64,000 nucleotides of DNA from Caballeronia humi (GTDB taxonomy: Bacteria > Pseudomonadota > Gammaproteobacteria > Burkholderiales > Burkholderiaceae), in the NCBI RefSeq assembly GCF_001544475.1, contig NZ_FCNW02000003.1:248001-312000 (forward strand). Direction: 5' to 3'. Shown here in pieces: positions 18,761 through 27,633 of this stretch. The first letter of the stretch is position 1; every line of letters begins with the position of its first letter. Made by a program: the position numbers and the translations under genes. Below the pieces are notes generated by a model. It was given only the letters and a program-made list of their open reading frames with translations. It had not been told where the DNA came from and did not search any database.

Positions 18761-18796
18761 AAAAATAAAACCCCGTCGGTTTCACGACGGGGTTCG
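18761..18796 (-). terminator. Terminator of the TPR membrane-protein gene
   Basis: On the minus strand, a ten-base stem (aaccccgtcg with its complement) around a six-base loop runs into ttttattttt. It lies 30 bases past the stop at 18826. Confidence 0.88.
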
Positions 18797-18825
18797 ATTT
18801 GAGCGCTCCGAGGCCAGAAGCGCCC

Positions 18826-20064
18826 TTATGTATCGCGCCAGCTATCGTCGTTGTTGCTGCCGAGGTCGAGACCGCCGCCACCGCTGCCGTCGTTCCAGTC
18901 GTTCGAGCCATTGCCGAGGTCGAGGCCGCCCGTGCCGTTGTCGATTCCACTGCCAGCGGCGCCGCCTGCTCCGAACGGATTATCGGCAGAAGGCGTATCA
19001 CGTTCGGACATCGGACCGCCGCGCCCATGCGAAAGCACTTGACCGAGCAGCACGCCAGTGAGCAGGCCACCCATGCCGCCTCCGAAACCGCCGCCCTGCT
19101 GGATGATCACAGGCGGTTGCTGCTGCGGATACGGCTGTTGGGGATAGGGCTGCTGCGGCTGTTGTTGCGGATAAGGCGCTTGCTGATACTGCCCCTGAGG
19201 GTTGCGCCCAAAGCGCTCGGCTTCCTGCGCGTACACGGAATCGGCTTCACGCGGGGCGGGCGCCGCGTTCGGATCGACCCGGCCTTCTGACCGCGCCTTC
19301 AAACTTTCGACGCGGTTCGCAAGATCGTCGACCTGATAGGGCGCGACCGGATTCCTGGCATTCGAGAGCCCCTCGACCATCTCTCGCAACTGCTCCTCGA
19401 CACCTTCGACTTCCTTCAACAACGCCTCATGCCCCGGCGCGGTCGAAAGCCGCACGTCGAGCTTGAGCGTGCGCACTTCGTTGAGCAATTCCGTTGCGCG
19501 TTTCAGTTGCGCGCGACGATCGTCCGTGGCGCGGCCGTCGTCTTTCTCGCGGGCGCGCTTCAGGCCCCAGCGCAACACGAGCGCGATCGCGCCGAACAAG
19601 AGCACGATGCCGATCCATGCAACCGGCGATACGCCGTGCTTCTCCTGCACGGGCGCCGGCGCCGGATTGAACGGCTTCTGCGCGACGCTGCCGGTGTTCG
19701 CCTGCTGCCCGCCGGGCACGTTCGCGACGACGCCCGCGCGATTCGCGTCGCCGCGAATGCGCGCTTCCGTCGCGGCGAAACGCATCGGGTCGGTGAACTT
19801 GAGTTGCGGATCGAGCGATTTCGCCTGCCGCAAGTGGGCGAGGGCTTCGTCGTAGCGGCCCTCGCGATCGAGCACCTGCGCGTACAGATAGTGCGCATGC
19901 GCGTTATCCGGATGCGCCTGCAGGACCTCGGTCAGGCCGGCATCGGCTTTCTGCCAGTTGCCCTGCGTCATCGCCTGTTCGATCTGCTGGGCGCTCGGCA
20001 CGGCAAACGCGGCCGACGTAACCAGCAGCAGCGACGCCGCGAGAGCCGTCAAAAGTTTTTTCAT
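18826..20064 (-). CDS. TPR-containing membrane-anchored protein with Gly/Gln-rich tail
   Basis: Encodes 412 residues. A signal peptide is seen (MKKLLTALAASLLLVTSAAF, cut near residue 23), then TPR repeats (WQKADAGLTEVLQAHPDNAH and YDEALAHLRQAKSLDPQ, residues 35-85). A transmembrane helix follows (VAWIGIVLLFGAIALVLRWG, about residues 145-165), then a predicted coiled coil (ELLNEVRTLKL onward). A PQQ-rich linker leads to a glycine-rich segment with a short hydrophobic stretch, and an acidic end. Same strand and 119 bases downstream of the pspA-like gene, so probably one operon. The family has no experimental name I recognise; a scaffold role at the envelope is an inference. Confidence 0.8.
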   Translation of the reverse strand: MKKLLTALAASLLLVTSAAFAVPSAQQIEQAMTQGNWQKADAGLTEVLQAHPDNAHAHYLYAQVLDREGRYDEALAHLRQAKSLDPQLKFTDPMRFAATEARIRGDANRAGVVANVPGGQQANTGSVAQKPFNPAPAPVQEKHGVSPVAWIGIVLLFGAIALVLRWGLKRAREKDDGRATDDRRAQLKRATELLNEVRTLKLDVRLSTAPGHEALLKEVEGVEEQLREMVEGLSNARNPVAPYQVDDLANRVESLKARSEGRVDPNAAPAPREADSVYAQEAERFGRNPQGQYQQAPYPQQQPQQPYPQQPYPQQQPPVIIQQGGGFGGGMGGLLTGVLLGQVLSHGRGGPMSERDTPSADNPFGAGGAAGSGIDNGTGGLDLGNGSNDWNDGSGGGGLDLGSNNDDSWRDT

Positions 20065-20163
20065 GATGCGGACCGGACGCGATAAACGCCCGTCTCCAAT
20101 CGATGACACATTCCCGTGCGACGCGCGGCAAGCCCGGAAGTTCGCCGCGCGTCGCACCGGTAA

Positions 20164-20190
20164 GGTTACTGCGGTTACTGCGGTTACTGC
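20164..20190. repeat. Three tandem copies of a 9-base unit at the pspA-like stop codon
   Basis: The unit ggttactgc (gcagtaacc on the coding strand) is repeated exactly three times. Because nine is a multiple of three, it places three in-frame TAA stops at the end of the gene (20184-20186, 20175-20177, 20166-20168). Confidence 0.95.
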
Positions 20191-20864
20191 GCAGGCGTGT
20201 TCAACTGCTTCTTCAGCGCTTCGAGCCGGTCCTCGACGGACGGGCCGCGATGGAGTTCAGCAAGTTTGTCGTCGAGCGCCTTGCCGGACTTCTGGTCGGC
20301 GGAATTGAGCCGCGCGTCCGAGCGGGCGTTCGCGAGTTGCACCTTGTCTTCCAGCTTCTGAAAATCCTCGGACAGATTCTTCCCGCCGATGCCGCCGAGC
20401 GCCGTCGCCGCGACGTCCTTGGCCTGCGCGATCTGCTGCTTCGCCTGCAGGATGTTGGAGCGTGCGTTGAGGTCGTTGCGGCGCTGACGCATGTCGGTGA
20501 TCTGTTGCTTCAGATGATCGACCGACGGCACGAGTGTAGCCAGTTCGCCCGCGAGCGCGTCGCGTTCGGTTTCGGCGTTGGCTTGTGCAGCGAGCGCTTC
20601 ACGCGCCAGGCCTTCGTCGCCCGATTGCAGCGCTCGCCTTGCGCCGTCTTCGTACTTCTTCGCTTTCTCGGCGGCGACGTCGCGCTTGCTTTGCTGCGTC
20701 GCGACCTGCGCCTCGATTTCGATCAGCGCGTTTTCCGCCTTGGCGATGCTGTCGTCGAGCTCGCGCACGATCTGGCGTGAATCGCGCGACGGGTCCTGCA
20801 TGGTGTCGGCGGCGTCGTTCAACAGGCCCTTGACGGTACGCGTGATGGAATCCAATAGCGACAT
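20184..20864 (-). CDS. PspA/IM30-family membrane-stress protein
   Basis: Encodes 226 residues, the usual PspA length. The N-terminal amphipathic helix (SLLDSITRTVKGLLNDAAD) and the long alpha-helical body are clear. Seen: DPSRDSRQIVRELDDSIAKA near residue 25, then heptad-rich coiled coil to residue 150 and a charged C-terminal helix. Family role: binds stressed inner membrane and oligomerises into scaffolds. No PspF-like enhancer-binding regulator is near. A gene for a TPR membrane protein follows on the same strand, which suggests a functional pair. Confidence 0.88.
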   Translation of the reverse strand: MSLLDSITRTVKGLLNDAADTMQDPSRDSRQIVRELDDSIAKAENALIEIEAQVATQQSKRDVAAEKAKKYEDGARRALQSGDEGLAREALAAQANAETERDALAGELATLVPSVDHLKQQITDMRQRRNDLNARSNILQAKQQIAQAKDVAATALGGIGGKNLSEDFQKLEDKVQLANARSDARLNSADQKSGKALDDKLAELHRGPSVEDRLEALKKQLNTPAQ

Positions 20865-21135
20865 GTGTTTCTCCTTGATGAAGGCGGACGTTCGCGTGTT
20901 GCGTGATGGCGAACCGTTCGTGCGGCGCGTATTCCTGACGCGCCACGTAAATTCGGGCCGGGCGCGCGAATTGCAAGCATGAGCTTCAATATTTCACGCT
21001 TTTGCCGGCTATCTTGCGTCTTCTATTAGAGCACGATGCGGCTTAAGCGGGTCTTAACCCGACGCCGCTCCAGCGTTAAGGAATGTAACGGCGGACGGCC
21101 CTTGCCATCGTGACAACACAATCAGCGGAACAATC

Positions 21136-21543
21136 ATGTCGAAGGTGCTCGTCGTTGCGTTCGCGGTCGCGGCCGTCGTGTTTCTCGTGCTCGACGGGCT
21201 CTGGCTCGGGGTGATCGGACGTGGTCTTTATCAGCGCGAGATCGGGGCGCTCCTGCTCGAGCGGCCGAACTTCGGCGCGGCGGCGGTATTCTATGTGCTG
21301 TACATCGGCGCGATGACCTACTTCTGCGTGATGCCGGGCATCGCTGAATCGAGCGCGGCGCGCGCTCTGATCAACGGCGTGCTGTTCGGCGCGATCGCCT
21401 ACGCAACCTACGACCTCACCAACCTCGCGACGCTCAAGGGCTGGAGCACGACGATCGTCATCGTCGATATCGCGTGGGGCGCGTTCGCCACGGCGGTGGC
21501 ATCGGCGGCTGCGGTGGCGGTTTCTGCCCGGTTCGCGCCGTGA
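21136..21543 (+). CDS. DUF2177 family membrane protein
   Basis: Encodes 135 residues with four hydrophobic segments (VVAFAVAAVVFLVLDGLWLG first). Seen: FLVLDGLWLGVIGRGLYQRE near residue 15, and GVLFGAIAYATYDLTNLATL near residue 80, the DUF2177 hallmark. Function unknown; a small inner-membrane protein. It is read divergently from the pspA-like gene and is isolated by gaps on both sides. Confidence 0.85.
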   Translation: MSKVLVVAFAVAAVVFLVLDGLWLGVIGRGLYQREIGALLLERPNFGAAAVFYVLYIGAMTYFCVMPGIAESSAARALINGVLFGAIAYATYDLTNLATLKGWSTTIVIVDIAWGAFATAVASAAAVAVSARFAP

Positions 21544-21567
21544 CACGCGGATGACAGGGGCCTCGAA

Positions 21568-21981
21568 TTACTTTGAATGACCGCCGGTAATCGATGCGCC
21601 TGCGTCGGTGTCGCCGGGTTCGGTGGATTCGTCGGATTCCGGTGTGGATTCGGCTTTGGGAGGCTTGGCGAGCGCTGCAGCCTTCTGCGCGGCCGCCGCA
21701 TTGACCGCCGCGTTGACGGCTGCCGCCTTCGCCTCGCGCGCGGCCGCTTTTTCCGCGACGTGACGCAACGCGACGTTGAGTGCATCGGGGGTTTTGGGCG
21801 CCCGCAACCGGTCGACGATACCGGCGACCTTGATCTGCTCGCTCGTCGCGTTGAAGTTCAGCACGGCCCGCCGCATGAGCTCGCTCACGCTGATGCCGAG
21901 GCCATCGGCCGTGTTGCTGATGGCGAGTTTTTGCGCGGGTGTCACGAAAACAACGATGCGTTCGCTGGGTTTGGTAGACAT
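21568..21981 (-). CDS. Ribbon-helix-helix-like protein with Ala-rich tail
   Basis: Encodes 137 residues from the ATG at 21981. The N-terminal half reads ERIVVFVTPAQKLAISNTAD followed by LGISVSELMRRAVLNFNA, resembling a strand-helix-helix DNA-binding fold with the antitoxin-like GISVSELMRRAV second helix. Then comes an alanine/lysine-rich helix and an acidic, Pro/Thr/Ser-rich end, probably disordered. No toxin gene is adjacent, so it is more likely a lone regulator. The frame continues to 22104, but the region upstream of 21981 looks non-coding. Confidence 0.65.
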   Translation of the reverse strand: MSTKPSERIVVFVTPAQKLAISNTADGLGISVSELMRRAVLNFNATSEQIKVAGIVDRLRAPKTPDALNVALRHVAEKAAAREAKAAAVNAAVNAAAAQKAAALAKPPKAESTPESDESTEPGDTDAGASITGGHSK

Positions 21982-22522
21982 GAGCGGCTCGCAAACAGTA
22001 AGGCGATTGCAAAGAAGCGATGAGACAAAGTTACCGCAAGGGGCGGCGCCGCACGCGTTCGTTCGACCGCTAAACGGCGCATCCATCATATCGTTTTGCG
22101 CCACTGCGTGGTGGGACGCCGGTTCTGTGACGAAATCGCGTCACGAGGCGAAAGTCGCGCGCGCTCAATGACTTGGGCATTTTCTCATACGGTTGTCCAC
22201 AGCGTGTTCAACAGAATGTGTGAGTAACTCGTTCGCGCGCGGGCGCACCGGGGAAGTCAATTGCTTACAAAAAAATCGGACGCTTCCGGTAGATCATCGC
22301 TCGAATTCTTTAAAATGCGCTGTTACCCTGCGCGTGGGCCGAACCGCGCTCGATATAAGTCTCCGGCCGCACTCATGGCGCCTCGCGCTGTCTATCAATG
22401 GACTACCGCGCGCCTTCACTGTCATTTCTCGCTCGCGCGGCCCGCCGCTACGCGAAGCGCGGGGCGCAAGCCTCGAGTGCCAAGCATTACGCGCCCCGCA
22501 GGGCGCCGAACCATCGAAGTCA
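21982..22522. other. 541-base region upstream of the PBP1a gene
   Basis: Nothing clearly coding is seen. Frames through it are short and lack ribosome sites. One 9-mer TTGTCCACA at 22193-22201 resembles a DnaA box, but it is single. The promoter of the PBP1a gene probably lies between 22260 and 22400, where the sequence is AT-rich. Confidence 0.4.
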
Positions 22523-25042
22523 ATGCCAATCATCAAACGACCGAACCCCTCGAACCCCTCGCGCGACGTCCGCCATTACATCGGCCCCGGCGATTCCAAG
22601 GATCGCAACGACCGCAATGACCGCAATGACAGAAACGATCGCAATGACCGCCGCGGCCGCGACGAGCCCAAGCGGCGCTCGTTCGCCGGAGCCGTCGTGA
22701 AGTGGATCGCCGGTCTCTTCGCGATCGGCGCGGTGCTCGGTGCGCTGATCGTCGGCTATGCGCTCGTCGTGATGGGGCCGAATTTACCGTCGCTCACCGT
22801 GATCACCGACTATCGGCCGAAAGTGCCGCTGCGCGTCTATACGGCCGATCACGTGCTGATCGGTGAGTTCGGCGAGGAGCGTCGCAGCCTCGCGCGCTTC
22901 CAGGACATCCCCGACTCGATGAAGAAAGCCGTGCTCGCGATCGAGGACTATCGCTTCTACGATCACGGCGGCGTCGATTTCCTCGGCATCCTGCGCGCGG
23001 GCGTCACGGACGTGATGCACGGCGGCGCCTCGCAGGGCGCGAGCACGATCACGATGCAGGTCGCGCGCAACTTCTTCCTGTCGAGTGAGAAGACCTACAC
23101 GCGCAAGATCTACGAAATGATGCTTGCGTACAAGATCGAGAAGGCGCTGACGAAGGACCAGATTCTCGAGCTGTACATGAACCAGATCTATCTGGGCGAG
23201 CGCGCCTATGGCTTTTCGGCTGCGGCGCGCGTCTATTTCGGCAAGGACCTGAAGGACATCACGCTCGCCGAGGCAGCGATGCTCGCGGGCTTGCCGAAGG
23301 CGCCGTCGGCGTATAACCCGGTCGTGAACCCGAAGCGCGCGAAGATCCGCCAGCAATACATCCTGAAGCGCATGCTCGACCTGAAATACATCACGCCCGA
23401 GCAGTATCAGCAGGCGGTCGCGGAGGAACTGCACACGAAGTCGTCCGGGACGGAGTACGGCGTGCATGCCGAATACGTCGCGGAAATGGTGCGCCAGATG
23501 ATGTACGCGCAGTACAAGGAAGAGACCTACACGCGCGGCCTCACGGTCACGACGACCATCGATTCCGCCGATCAGGACGCCGCCTATCGCGCCGTGCGCA
23601 AGGGCATCATGGATTACGAGCGGCGGCACGGCTATCGCGGGCCAGAAGGCTTCGTGAACCTGCCGAAAGACGCCGACGACCGCGATCAGGCAATCGAAGA
23701 CGCGCTAGTCGGTCATCCGGACAACGGCGATCTCGTTGCCGCCGTTGTCACGGCCATCAGCGCGAAGCAGGTGACGGCGGAGTTCGTCGGCGGCGATCCG
23801 GTGAATATTTCCGGCGACGGCCTGCGCTTCGCCGCGCCGGGGCTGCGCAACAATGCGTCGGCGGCGTTGCGCATCAAGGTCGGTTCGATCGTGCGGCTCG
23901 CCAAGGACGCGAAAGACAACTGGCAGATCACGCAGTTGCCGCAGGTGGAAGGCGCGCTCGTGTCGCTCGTGCCGCAGGACGGGGCGATCCGCGCGCTCGT
24001 CGGCGGCTTCGATTTCAACAAGAACAAGTTCAACCACGTCACGCAGGCGTGGCGCCAGCCGGGTTCGAGCTTCAAGCCGTTCATCTATTCGGCCGCTATC
24101 GACAAAGGTCTGGGACCCGCGACCATCATCAACGACGCGCCGCTCTATTTCCCGCCGACGACCCCCGGCGGCCAGGCCTGGGAGCCGAAGGACGACGACC
24201 AGCCCGACGGGCCGATGTCGATGCGTACCGGCCTGCAACGCTCGAAGAATCTTGTGTCGATCCGCATCCTGTCGTACATCGGCACGCAGTACGCGCAGGA
24301 CTTCGTCACGAAGAATTTCGGCTTCGACGTCGACAAAACGCCGCCGTACCTGCCGCTCGCGCTCGGCGCGGGGCTCGTGACGCCGTTGCAGCTAAGTGGC
24401 GCGTATTCGGTGTTCGCGAACGGCGGCTATCGCATCAATCCGTACCTGATCGCCGAAGTCGCCGATGCGCGCGGCACCGTGATCTCGCGCACCGATCCGC
24501 TGACCGCGGGCCGCAACGCGCCGCAGACGCTCGATCCGCGCAACGCTTACATGATGAACAGCCTGCTGCATACGGTCGCGACCTCGGGCACCGGGTCAGG
24601 CACCAACGTGCTCAAGCGCAACGACCTGCAGGGCAAGACCGGCACGACCAACGACGCGAAGGACGGCTGGTTCGCGGGCTATCAGCGCTCGCTCGTCACG
24701 GTTGCGTGGATGGGCTACGACCAGCCGAAGACGCTCGGCAGCAAGGAATTCGGCGCGCAGCTCGCGTTGCCGATCTGGGTCGATTTCATGGGACGCGCCC
24801 TCAAGGGCGTGGCGCAGCAGCCGATGCCGAAGCCCGACGGCATCAGTAACTTCGACGGCGAGTTGTTCTACGCGGACCGGCTGCCGGGCAGCGGTTTTAT
24901 CGCGAGCATCGGCATGGATGCGGCCGATCCGGCGGGCGCGGTGACGACGACTTCAGGCGGCGTCGGACCGGGCGGGATGCAGGCGCCGAACGTCGATTCG
25001 GATGAGCGGAAGCAAATCATGGATCTGTTCAGCAAGCACTGA
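22523..25042 (+). CDS. Class A penicillin-binding protein 1A (transglycosylase/transpeptidase)
   Basis: Encodes 839 residues. It polymerises and cross-links peptidoglycan at the inner membrane. Order: a hydrophilic arm with DRN repeats (residues 27-41), a transmembrane helix (IAGLFAIGAVLGALIVGYAL), then the glycosyltransferase domain with AIEDYRFYDHGGVDF and GASTITMQVARNFFLS. An OB-like insert follows, then the transpeptidase with catalytic SSFK in QPGSSFKPFIYSAA, SKN in LQRSKNLVSI, and KTGTT near residue 707. The frame is open from 22193, but family similarity starts at the ATG at 22523. The ribosome site is weak. Monocistronic, not next to pil genes, so it may be a second PBP1A; hence no symbol. 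Confidence 0.9.
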   Translation: MPIIKRPNPSNPSRDVRHYIGPGDSKDRNDRNDRNDRNDRNDRRGRDEPKRRSFAGAVVKWIAGLFAIGAVLGALIVGYALVVMGPNLPSLTVITDYRPKVPLRVYTADHVLIGEFGEERRSLARFQDIPDSMKKAVLAIEDYRFYDHGGVDFLGILRAGVTDVMHGGASQGASTITMQVARNFFLSSEKTYTRKIYEMMLAYKIEKALTKDQILELYMNQIYLGERAYGFSAAARVYFGKDLKDITLAEAAMLAGLPKAPSAYNPVVNPKRAKIRQQYILKRMLDLKYITPEQYQQAVAEELHTKSSGTEYGVHAEYVAEMVRQMMYAQYKEETYTRGLTVTTTIDSADQDAAYRAVRKGIMDYERRHGYRGPEGFVNLPKDADDRDQAIEDALVGHPDNGDLVAAVVTAISAKQVTAEFVGGDPVNISGDGLRFAAPGLRNNASAALRIKVGSIVRLAKDAKDNWQITQLPQVEGALVSLVPQDGAIRALVGGFDFNKNKFNHVTQAWRQPGSSFKPFIYSAAIDKGLGPATIINDAPLYFPPTTPGGQAWEPKDDDQPDGPMSMRTGLQRSKNLVSIRILSYIGTQYAQDFVTKNFGFDVDKTPPYLPLALGAGLVTPLQLSGAYSVFANGGYRINPYLIAEVADARGTVISRTDPLTAGRNAPQTLDPRNAYMMNSLLHTVATSGTGSGTNVLKRNDLQGKTGTTNDAKDGWFAGYQRSLVTVAWMGYDQPKTLGSKEFGAQLALPIWVDFMGRALKGVAQQPMPKPDGISNFDGELFYADRLPGSGFIASIGMDAADPAGAVTTTSGGVGPGGMQAPNVDSDERKQIMDLFSKH
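22601..22645 (+). repeat. Five 9-base repeats encoding Asp-Arg-Asn
   Basis: Near-identical units (gaccgcaat and variants) encode a (DRN)5 run in the cytoplasmic arm of the PBP1a protein. The copy number is likely to vary between strains by slippage. Confidence 0.9.
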
Positions 25043-25063
25043 TCCTCCCGTTTGCCGACGAAA

Positions 25064-25101
25064 AAAAACGCGCCGCAACTTTGAACTGCGGCGCGTTTTT
25101 T
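25064..25101. terminator. Bidirectional terminator, PBP1a gene / copper gene set
   Basis: A 14-base stem (aaaaacgcgccgca with its complement) around a nine-base loop has A and T tracts on the two flanks, between two converging genes. Confidence 0.9.
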
Positions 25102-25102
25102 A

Positions 25103-25534
25103 TTACTTGCCGAGCGCGGAGGCCGGCTTGACCGTGCAGGTCGTGTTGACCGTCGAGTGATCGGCGAAGGAGAGCGTGAGCGGCACCGTCGAGCCGATCA
25201 CGAGGGGCTTGGGCGCGTCTTCGAGCATCAGGTGATAGCCCTTCGGCGCAAAGCGCAACGTGCCGTGCGCGGGCACCTCGGCGGACTCGACGTGCGACAT
25301 CGTCGCCGTCGTGCCGCTGCTCTCTGACTTGTGCAGCATCGCCATGCCGAACGCGGGCGTCTCGGCCCCGACGAGCGACGCGGCCTTGTCGCCGCCGTTC
25401 GACACCACGAAGTATCCCGACGACGGCAGGTTCGGCGGCATCGAACGAATCCAGCAGTCACTGACTGCGAGCGTTGCAGCGTGAGCGAACGGCGCGCCGA
25501 GCAGCGCACCGGCGAGGACGATGATCTTTTTCAT
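25103..25534 (-). CDS. Periplasmic copper chaperone PCu(A)C
   Basis: Encodes 143 residues. A signal peptide is seen ([19 protein letters not shown], cut near residue 19). The copper motif is present: MLHKSES with downstream MSHVE, and further HGTLRF...GYHLMLED, matching the H(M)x10Mx21HxM arrangement that binds Cu(I) for cytochrome oxidase assembly. It follows the CopC-like gene by seven bases on the same strand, so this is the last gene of a three-gene copper set. Confidence 0.9.
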   Translation of the reverse strand: MKKIIVLAGALLGAPFAHAATLAVSDCWIRSMPPNLPSSGYFVVSNGGDKAASLVGAETPAFGMAMLHKSESSGTTATMSHVESAEVPAHGTLRFAPKGYHLMLEDAPKPLVIGSTVPLTLSFADHSTVNTTCTVKPASALGK

Positions 25535-25541
25535 GCTGACC

Positions 25542-25901
25542 TCACTTGACCTTGAAGTTGTAATGGCCCTGCGTGCGATGGCCGTCGGCGGCGACGGCCG
25601 TCCAGTTCACGCGATACGTGCCCGGCGCGAGATCGCCGAGCGCGACGCTCATATGCTTCTTGTCGCTGGCATCCACGGCGGATTTCGCTGCGGTGACGGG
25701 CTTGCCGGCGGCATCGGTGACGTCGAGCTTGCTGAACGACGGTTCGAGCGCCTCGCCGAAATCGATCGCGACTTCGTGCGGCGCGCTGACGGTGGAGTCG
25801 GCAGCGGGGACTTGATGCTTCGGCACGGCGTGCGCAAAAGCGAACGGCGCGGCGACAAAGAGGCTCGCGGCCAGTGCGCCGCGAATGACTTCCGTTTTCA
25901 T
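25542..25901 (-). CDS. CopC-domain copper-binding protein
   Basis: Encodes 119 residues. The signal peptide ends at FAFAHA, so the mature protein begins with histidine, as CopC copper sites do. Seen: [15 protein letters not shown], the central [40 protein letters not shown], and [16 protein letters not shown], all family blocks. It is not fused to a CopD membrane domain, and no copD gene is nearby. A frame continues upstream but family similarity starts at the ATG at 25901. Role: periplasmic copper binding or delivery. Confidence 0.9.
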   Translation of the reverse strand: MKTEVIRGALAASLFVAAPFAFAHAVPKHQVPAADSTVSAPHEVAIDFGEALEPSFSKLDVTDAAGKPVTAAKSAVDASDKKHMSVALGDLAPGTYRVNWTAVAADGHRTQGHYNFKVK

Positions 25902-25966
25902 GATATGTGTTCTCGCCTGATACGAGGTTTGTAGAGCGCCTGCTCGACGCAGCGCATGGTGCGGAT

Positions 25967-26332
25967 TCAGGCGAAGGAGGGCGGAGCGCGAGGCTTGGCG
26001 GCGAGGATCGGGGCGTAGGGCGTCGTGGCGACGCGTCCCGTAGCAATGCGCGCGGAACCTTCGATCGATGCCGCGCGCTGCGTGTGCTTCGGCGGCGCCA
26101 TGAACGGCGTATGCGCGGTGAAGCTGCAATAACCGCACGCTTGCCAATGTGCGGCGTGATCGTCTGGTGTCTGCTTCGGGTTCGAGGAGACACCGGCGGA
26201 ACAGAACGACGCCAGCGTCGACTCGATGCGACCGCGTTCGATCATCTGCGATGCGGCGGGGACGAGCGTCGTCAGGAGGATCGCAAGCAATCCGACGATA
26301 CCGCCGATCTTCCGTATCAGAACGCTGCGCAT
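25967..26332 (-). CDS. DUF2946 family protein
   Basis: Encodes 121 residues from the ATG at 26332. A membrane helix (IGGIVGLLAILLTTLVPAAS) is followed by the family motif HWQACGYCSFTAHTP near residue 70, with a CGYC pair and histidines able to bind metal. DUF2946 genes commonly sit beside copper or TonB genes. Here it lies 65 bases upstream of copC on the same strand, so copper is the likely link. The exact role is unknown. Confidence 0.78.
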   Translation of the reverse strand: MRSVLIRKIGGIVGLLAILLTTLVPAASQMIERGRIESTLASFCSAGVSSNPKQTPDDHAAHWQACGYCSFTAHTPFMAPPKHTQRAASIEGSARIATGRVATTPYAPILAAKPRAPPSFA

Positions 26333-26441
26333 GAACGCGTGGGACACCGTGTGCAGAACCAGCGGCCGATTATGCCACGCAAGGCAAGTGCTGCTTGATG
26401 AGCACACGCGATGGATCGACGCATGTCACGACAAGCAAAAG

Positions 26442-26479
26442 ACAAAAAGCCCGACTCAATTGAGCCGGGCTTTTTGTCT
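26442..26479 (-). terminator. Terminator of the tRNA-fMet transcript
   Basis: A 16-position hairpin with A and T tracts lies 13 bases past the tRNA. On the minus strand the one imperfect position is a G-U wobble; on the plus strand it is an A-C mismatch. This points to minus-strand use. Confidence 0.85.
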
Positions 26480-26491
26480 TGAAATCTTGCT

Positions 26492-26568
<77 letters not shown>

Positions 26569-26583
26569 TCCGTCGAAGAAAAG

Positions 26584-26612
26584 ATTATAGCGCGGCGCAA
26601 CGTCCACCGCAA
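26584..26612 (-). promoter_or_regulatory. Sigma-70-type promoter of tRNA-fMet
   Basis: On the minus strand a perfect TATAAT (26589-26584) lies 17 bases after TTGCGG (26612-26607). Transcription would begin about eight bases before the tRNA. Confidence 0.7.
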
Positions 26613-27130
26613 GCTTTTCAAGATTGCAGTGAGATGGCAGTTGAGCGTCGCTTCGACATCTCATGGGATATCGAGAGAACTTGCGTTTTTGAAGGGGTGT
26701 TCCCCGGATCGCCGAGGCCGCGCTCACGAGCAATAAGATCGCACCGCCGTCAGAGTCGAGGAAGAGAGCGTGCTGGTCCACGCACGGCAAGCGAGAAGGC
26801 ATTTCCCGCCGATAACGTCAGGCTGACACTCAAGCCTGTTGATCGGGCTGGTTCATGAGGCTTGCTGTTCCCACTGGCCCTGTGAGGCGCCCTTCGACAC
26901 TAATCGCGCTTCGCGGTGGTTCGGAATCCGATGGTTCTTGACCGGCAGGGTACAAACGCGCCCTGCACATGAAACTATCGGGACGGCACTGGAAGTCGTT
27001 CCAAGGCAAGTCCGCGTGGATTTACGGCTTGCCGGCTTTCGTGGCCATGTCAAAATATGTGGCTACAGGCGCGGGCGTACGACGGCCAGCGCTCTGTCAA
27101 TCACCGTCAATTGAATATCGACTGGACATC
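26613..27130. other. 518-base interval between tRNA-fMet and the UPF0303 gene
   Basis: No supported gene is seen. Short frames cross it but lack starts with ribosome sites and resemble no family. A promoter for the next gene may lie near 26936 (ttgacc), but I cannot place a -10 element with confidence. Confidence 0.4.
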
Positions 27131-27628
27131 ATGGACATCCCCCACGACCTCCACGCCATCGCCCACCAGGAGAAGAGCCTTGTCTTCCCGCAGTTTGACT
27201 GCGACCGCGCCTGGCAAATCGGCTCGCAATTGCGCGAGATGGCCTATGCGCGCGGCGCGGCCGTCGCGATCGACGTGCGCACGTTCGGCCGGCATCTTTT
27301 CTTCGCCGCGCTCGATGGCACGACGCCGAACAATGCGTCGTGGATCGAGCGCAAGTCGCGCACGGTCGAGCATTTCCGGTGCAGTTCCTACGCGATCGGT
27401 CTCCAGCTCCAGCAGCAGGGCACGACGCTCACCGACAAATACGGCCTCTCCGCCGCCGATTACGCCTCGCACGGCGGCGCTTTCCCGTTGACCGTGGCGC
27501 GCGTCGGCGTGATCGGTTCGGTGGCGGTGTCGGGGCTGCCGCAGCGCGACGATCATCAGATGGTCGTCGAGGCGCTCAGCGCCGTGCTCGGCATGGATTT
27601 CGGCGCGCTCGCGCTTTCGCGGGAATAG
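27131..27628 (+). CDS. UPF0303 / heme-degrading-domain (GlcG-HbpS-like) protein
   Basis: Encodes 165 residues. Seen: [20 protein letters not shown] near residue 47, [20 protein letters not shown] near residue 65, and [20 protein letters not shown] near residue 118. These fit the UPF0303 family of the GlcG/HbpS superfamily (heme- or cofactor-binding). The molecular role is not settled. The frame extends upstream to 26969, but the family start is the ATG at 27131. The SMR gene follows within six bases, so the two are co-transcribed. Confidence 0.85.
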   Translation: MDIPHDLHAIAHQEKSLVFPQFDCDRAWQIGSQLREMAYARGAAVAIDVRTFGRHLFFAALDGTTPNNASWIERKSRTVEHFRCSSYAIGLQLQQQGTTLTDKYGLSAADYASHGGAFPLTVARVGVIGSVAVSGLPQRDDHQMVVEALSAVLGMDFGALALSRE

Positions 27629-27633
27629 GCCGC

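Larger units (their letters stand above)
18248..18825. other. 578-base interval after glgX
   Basis: It holds the candidate 39-codon small gene at 18367-18486 and the terminator at 18761-18796. The stretch 18490-18760 has no supported gene. A minus-strand frame there reads sensibly for about 50 codons but has no start, family match or ribosome site. Confidence 0.4.

Noticed and set aside
21568..21981. Antitoxin of a toxin-antitoxin pair
   Set aside because: The N-terminus resembles ribbon-helix-helix proteins, but no small toxin gene lies next to it.
22193..22201. DnaA-box-like TTGTCCACA, possible replication origin
   Set aside because: A single box with one mismatch, no cluster, no dnaA or parAB genes and no AT-rich unwinding region.
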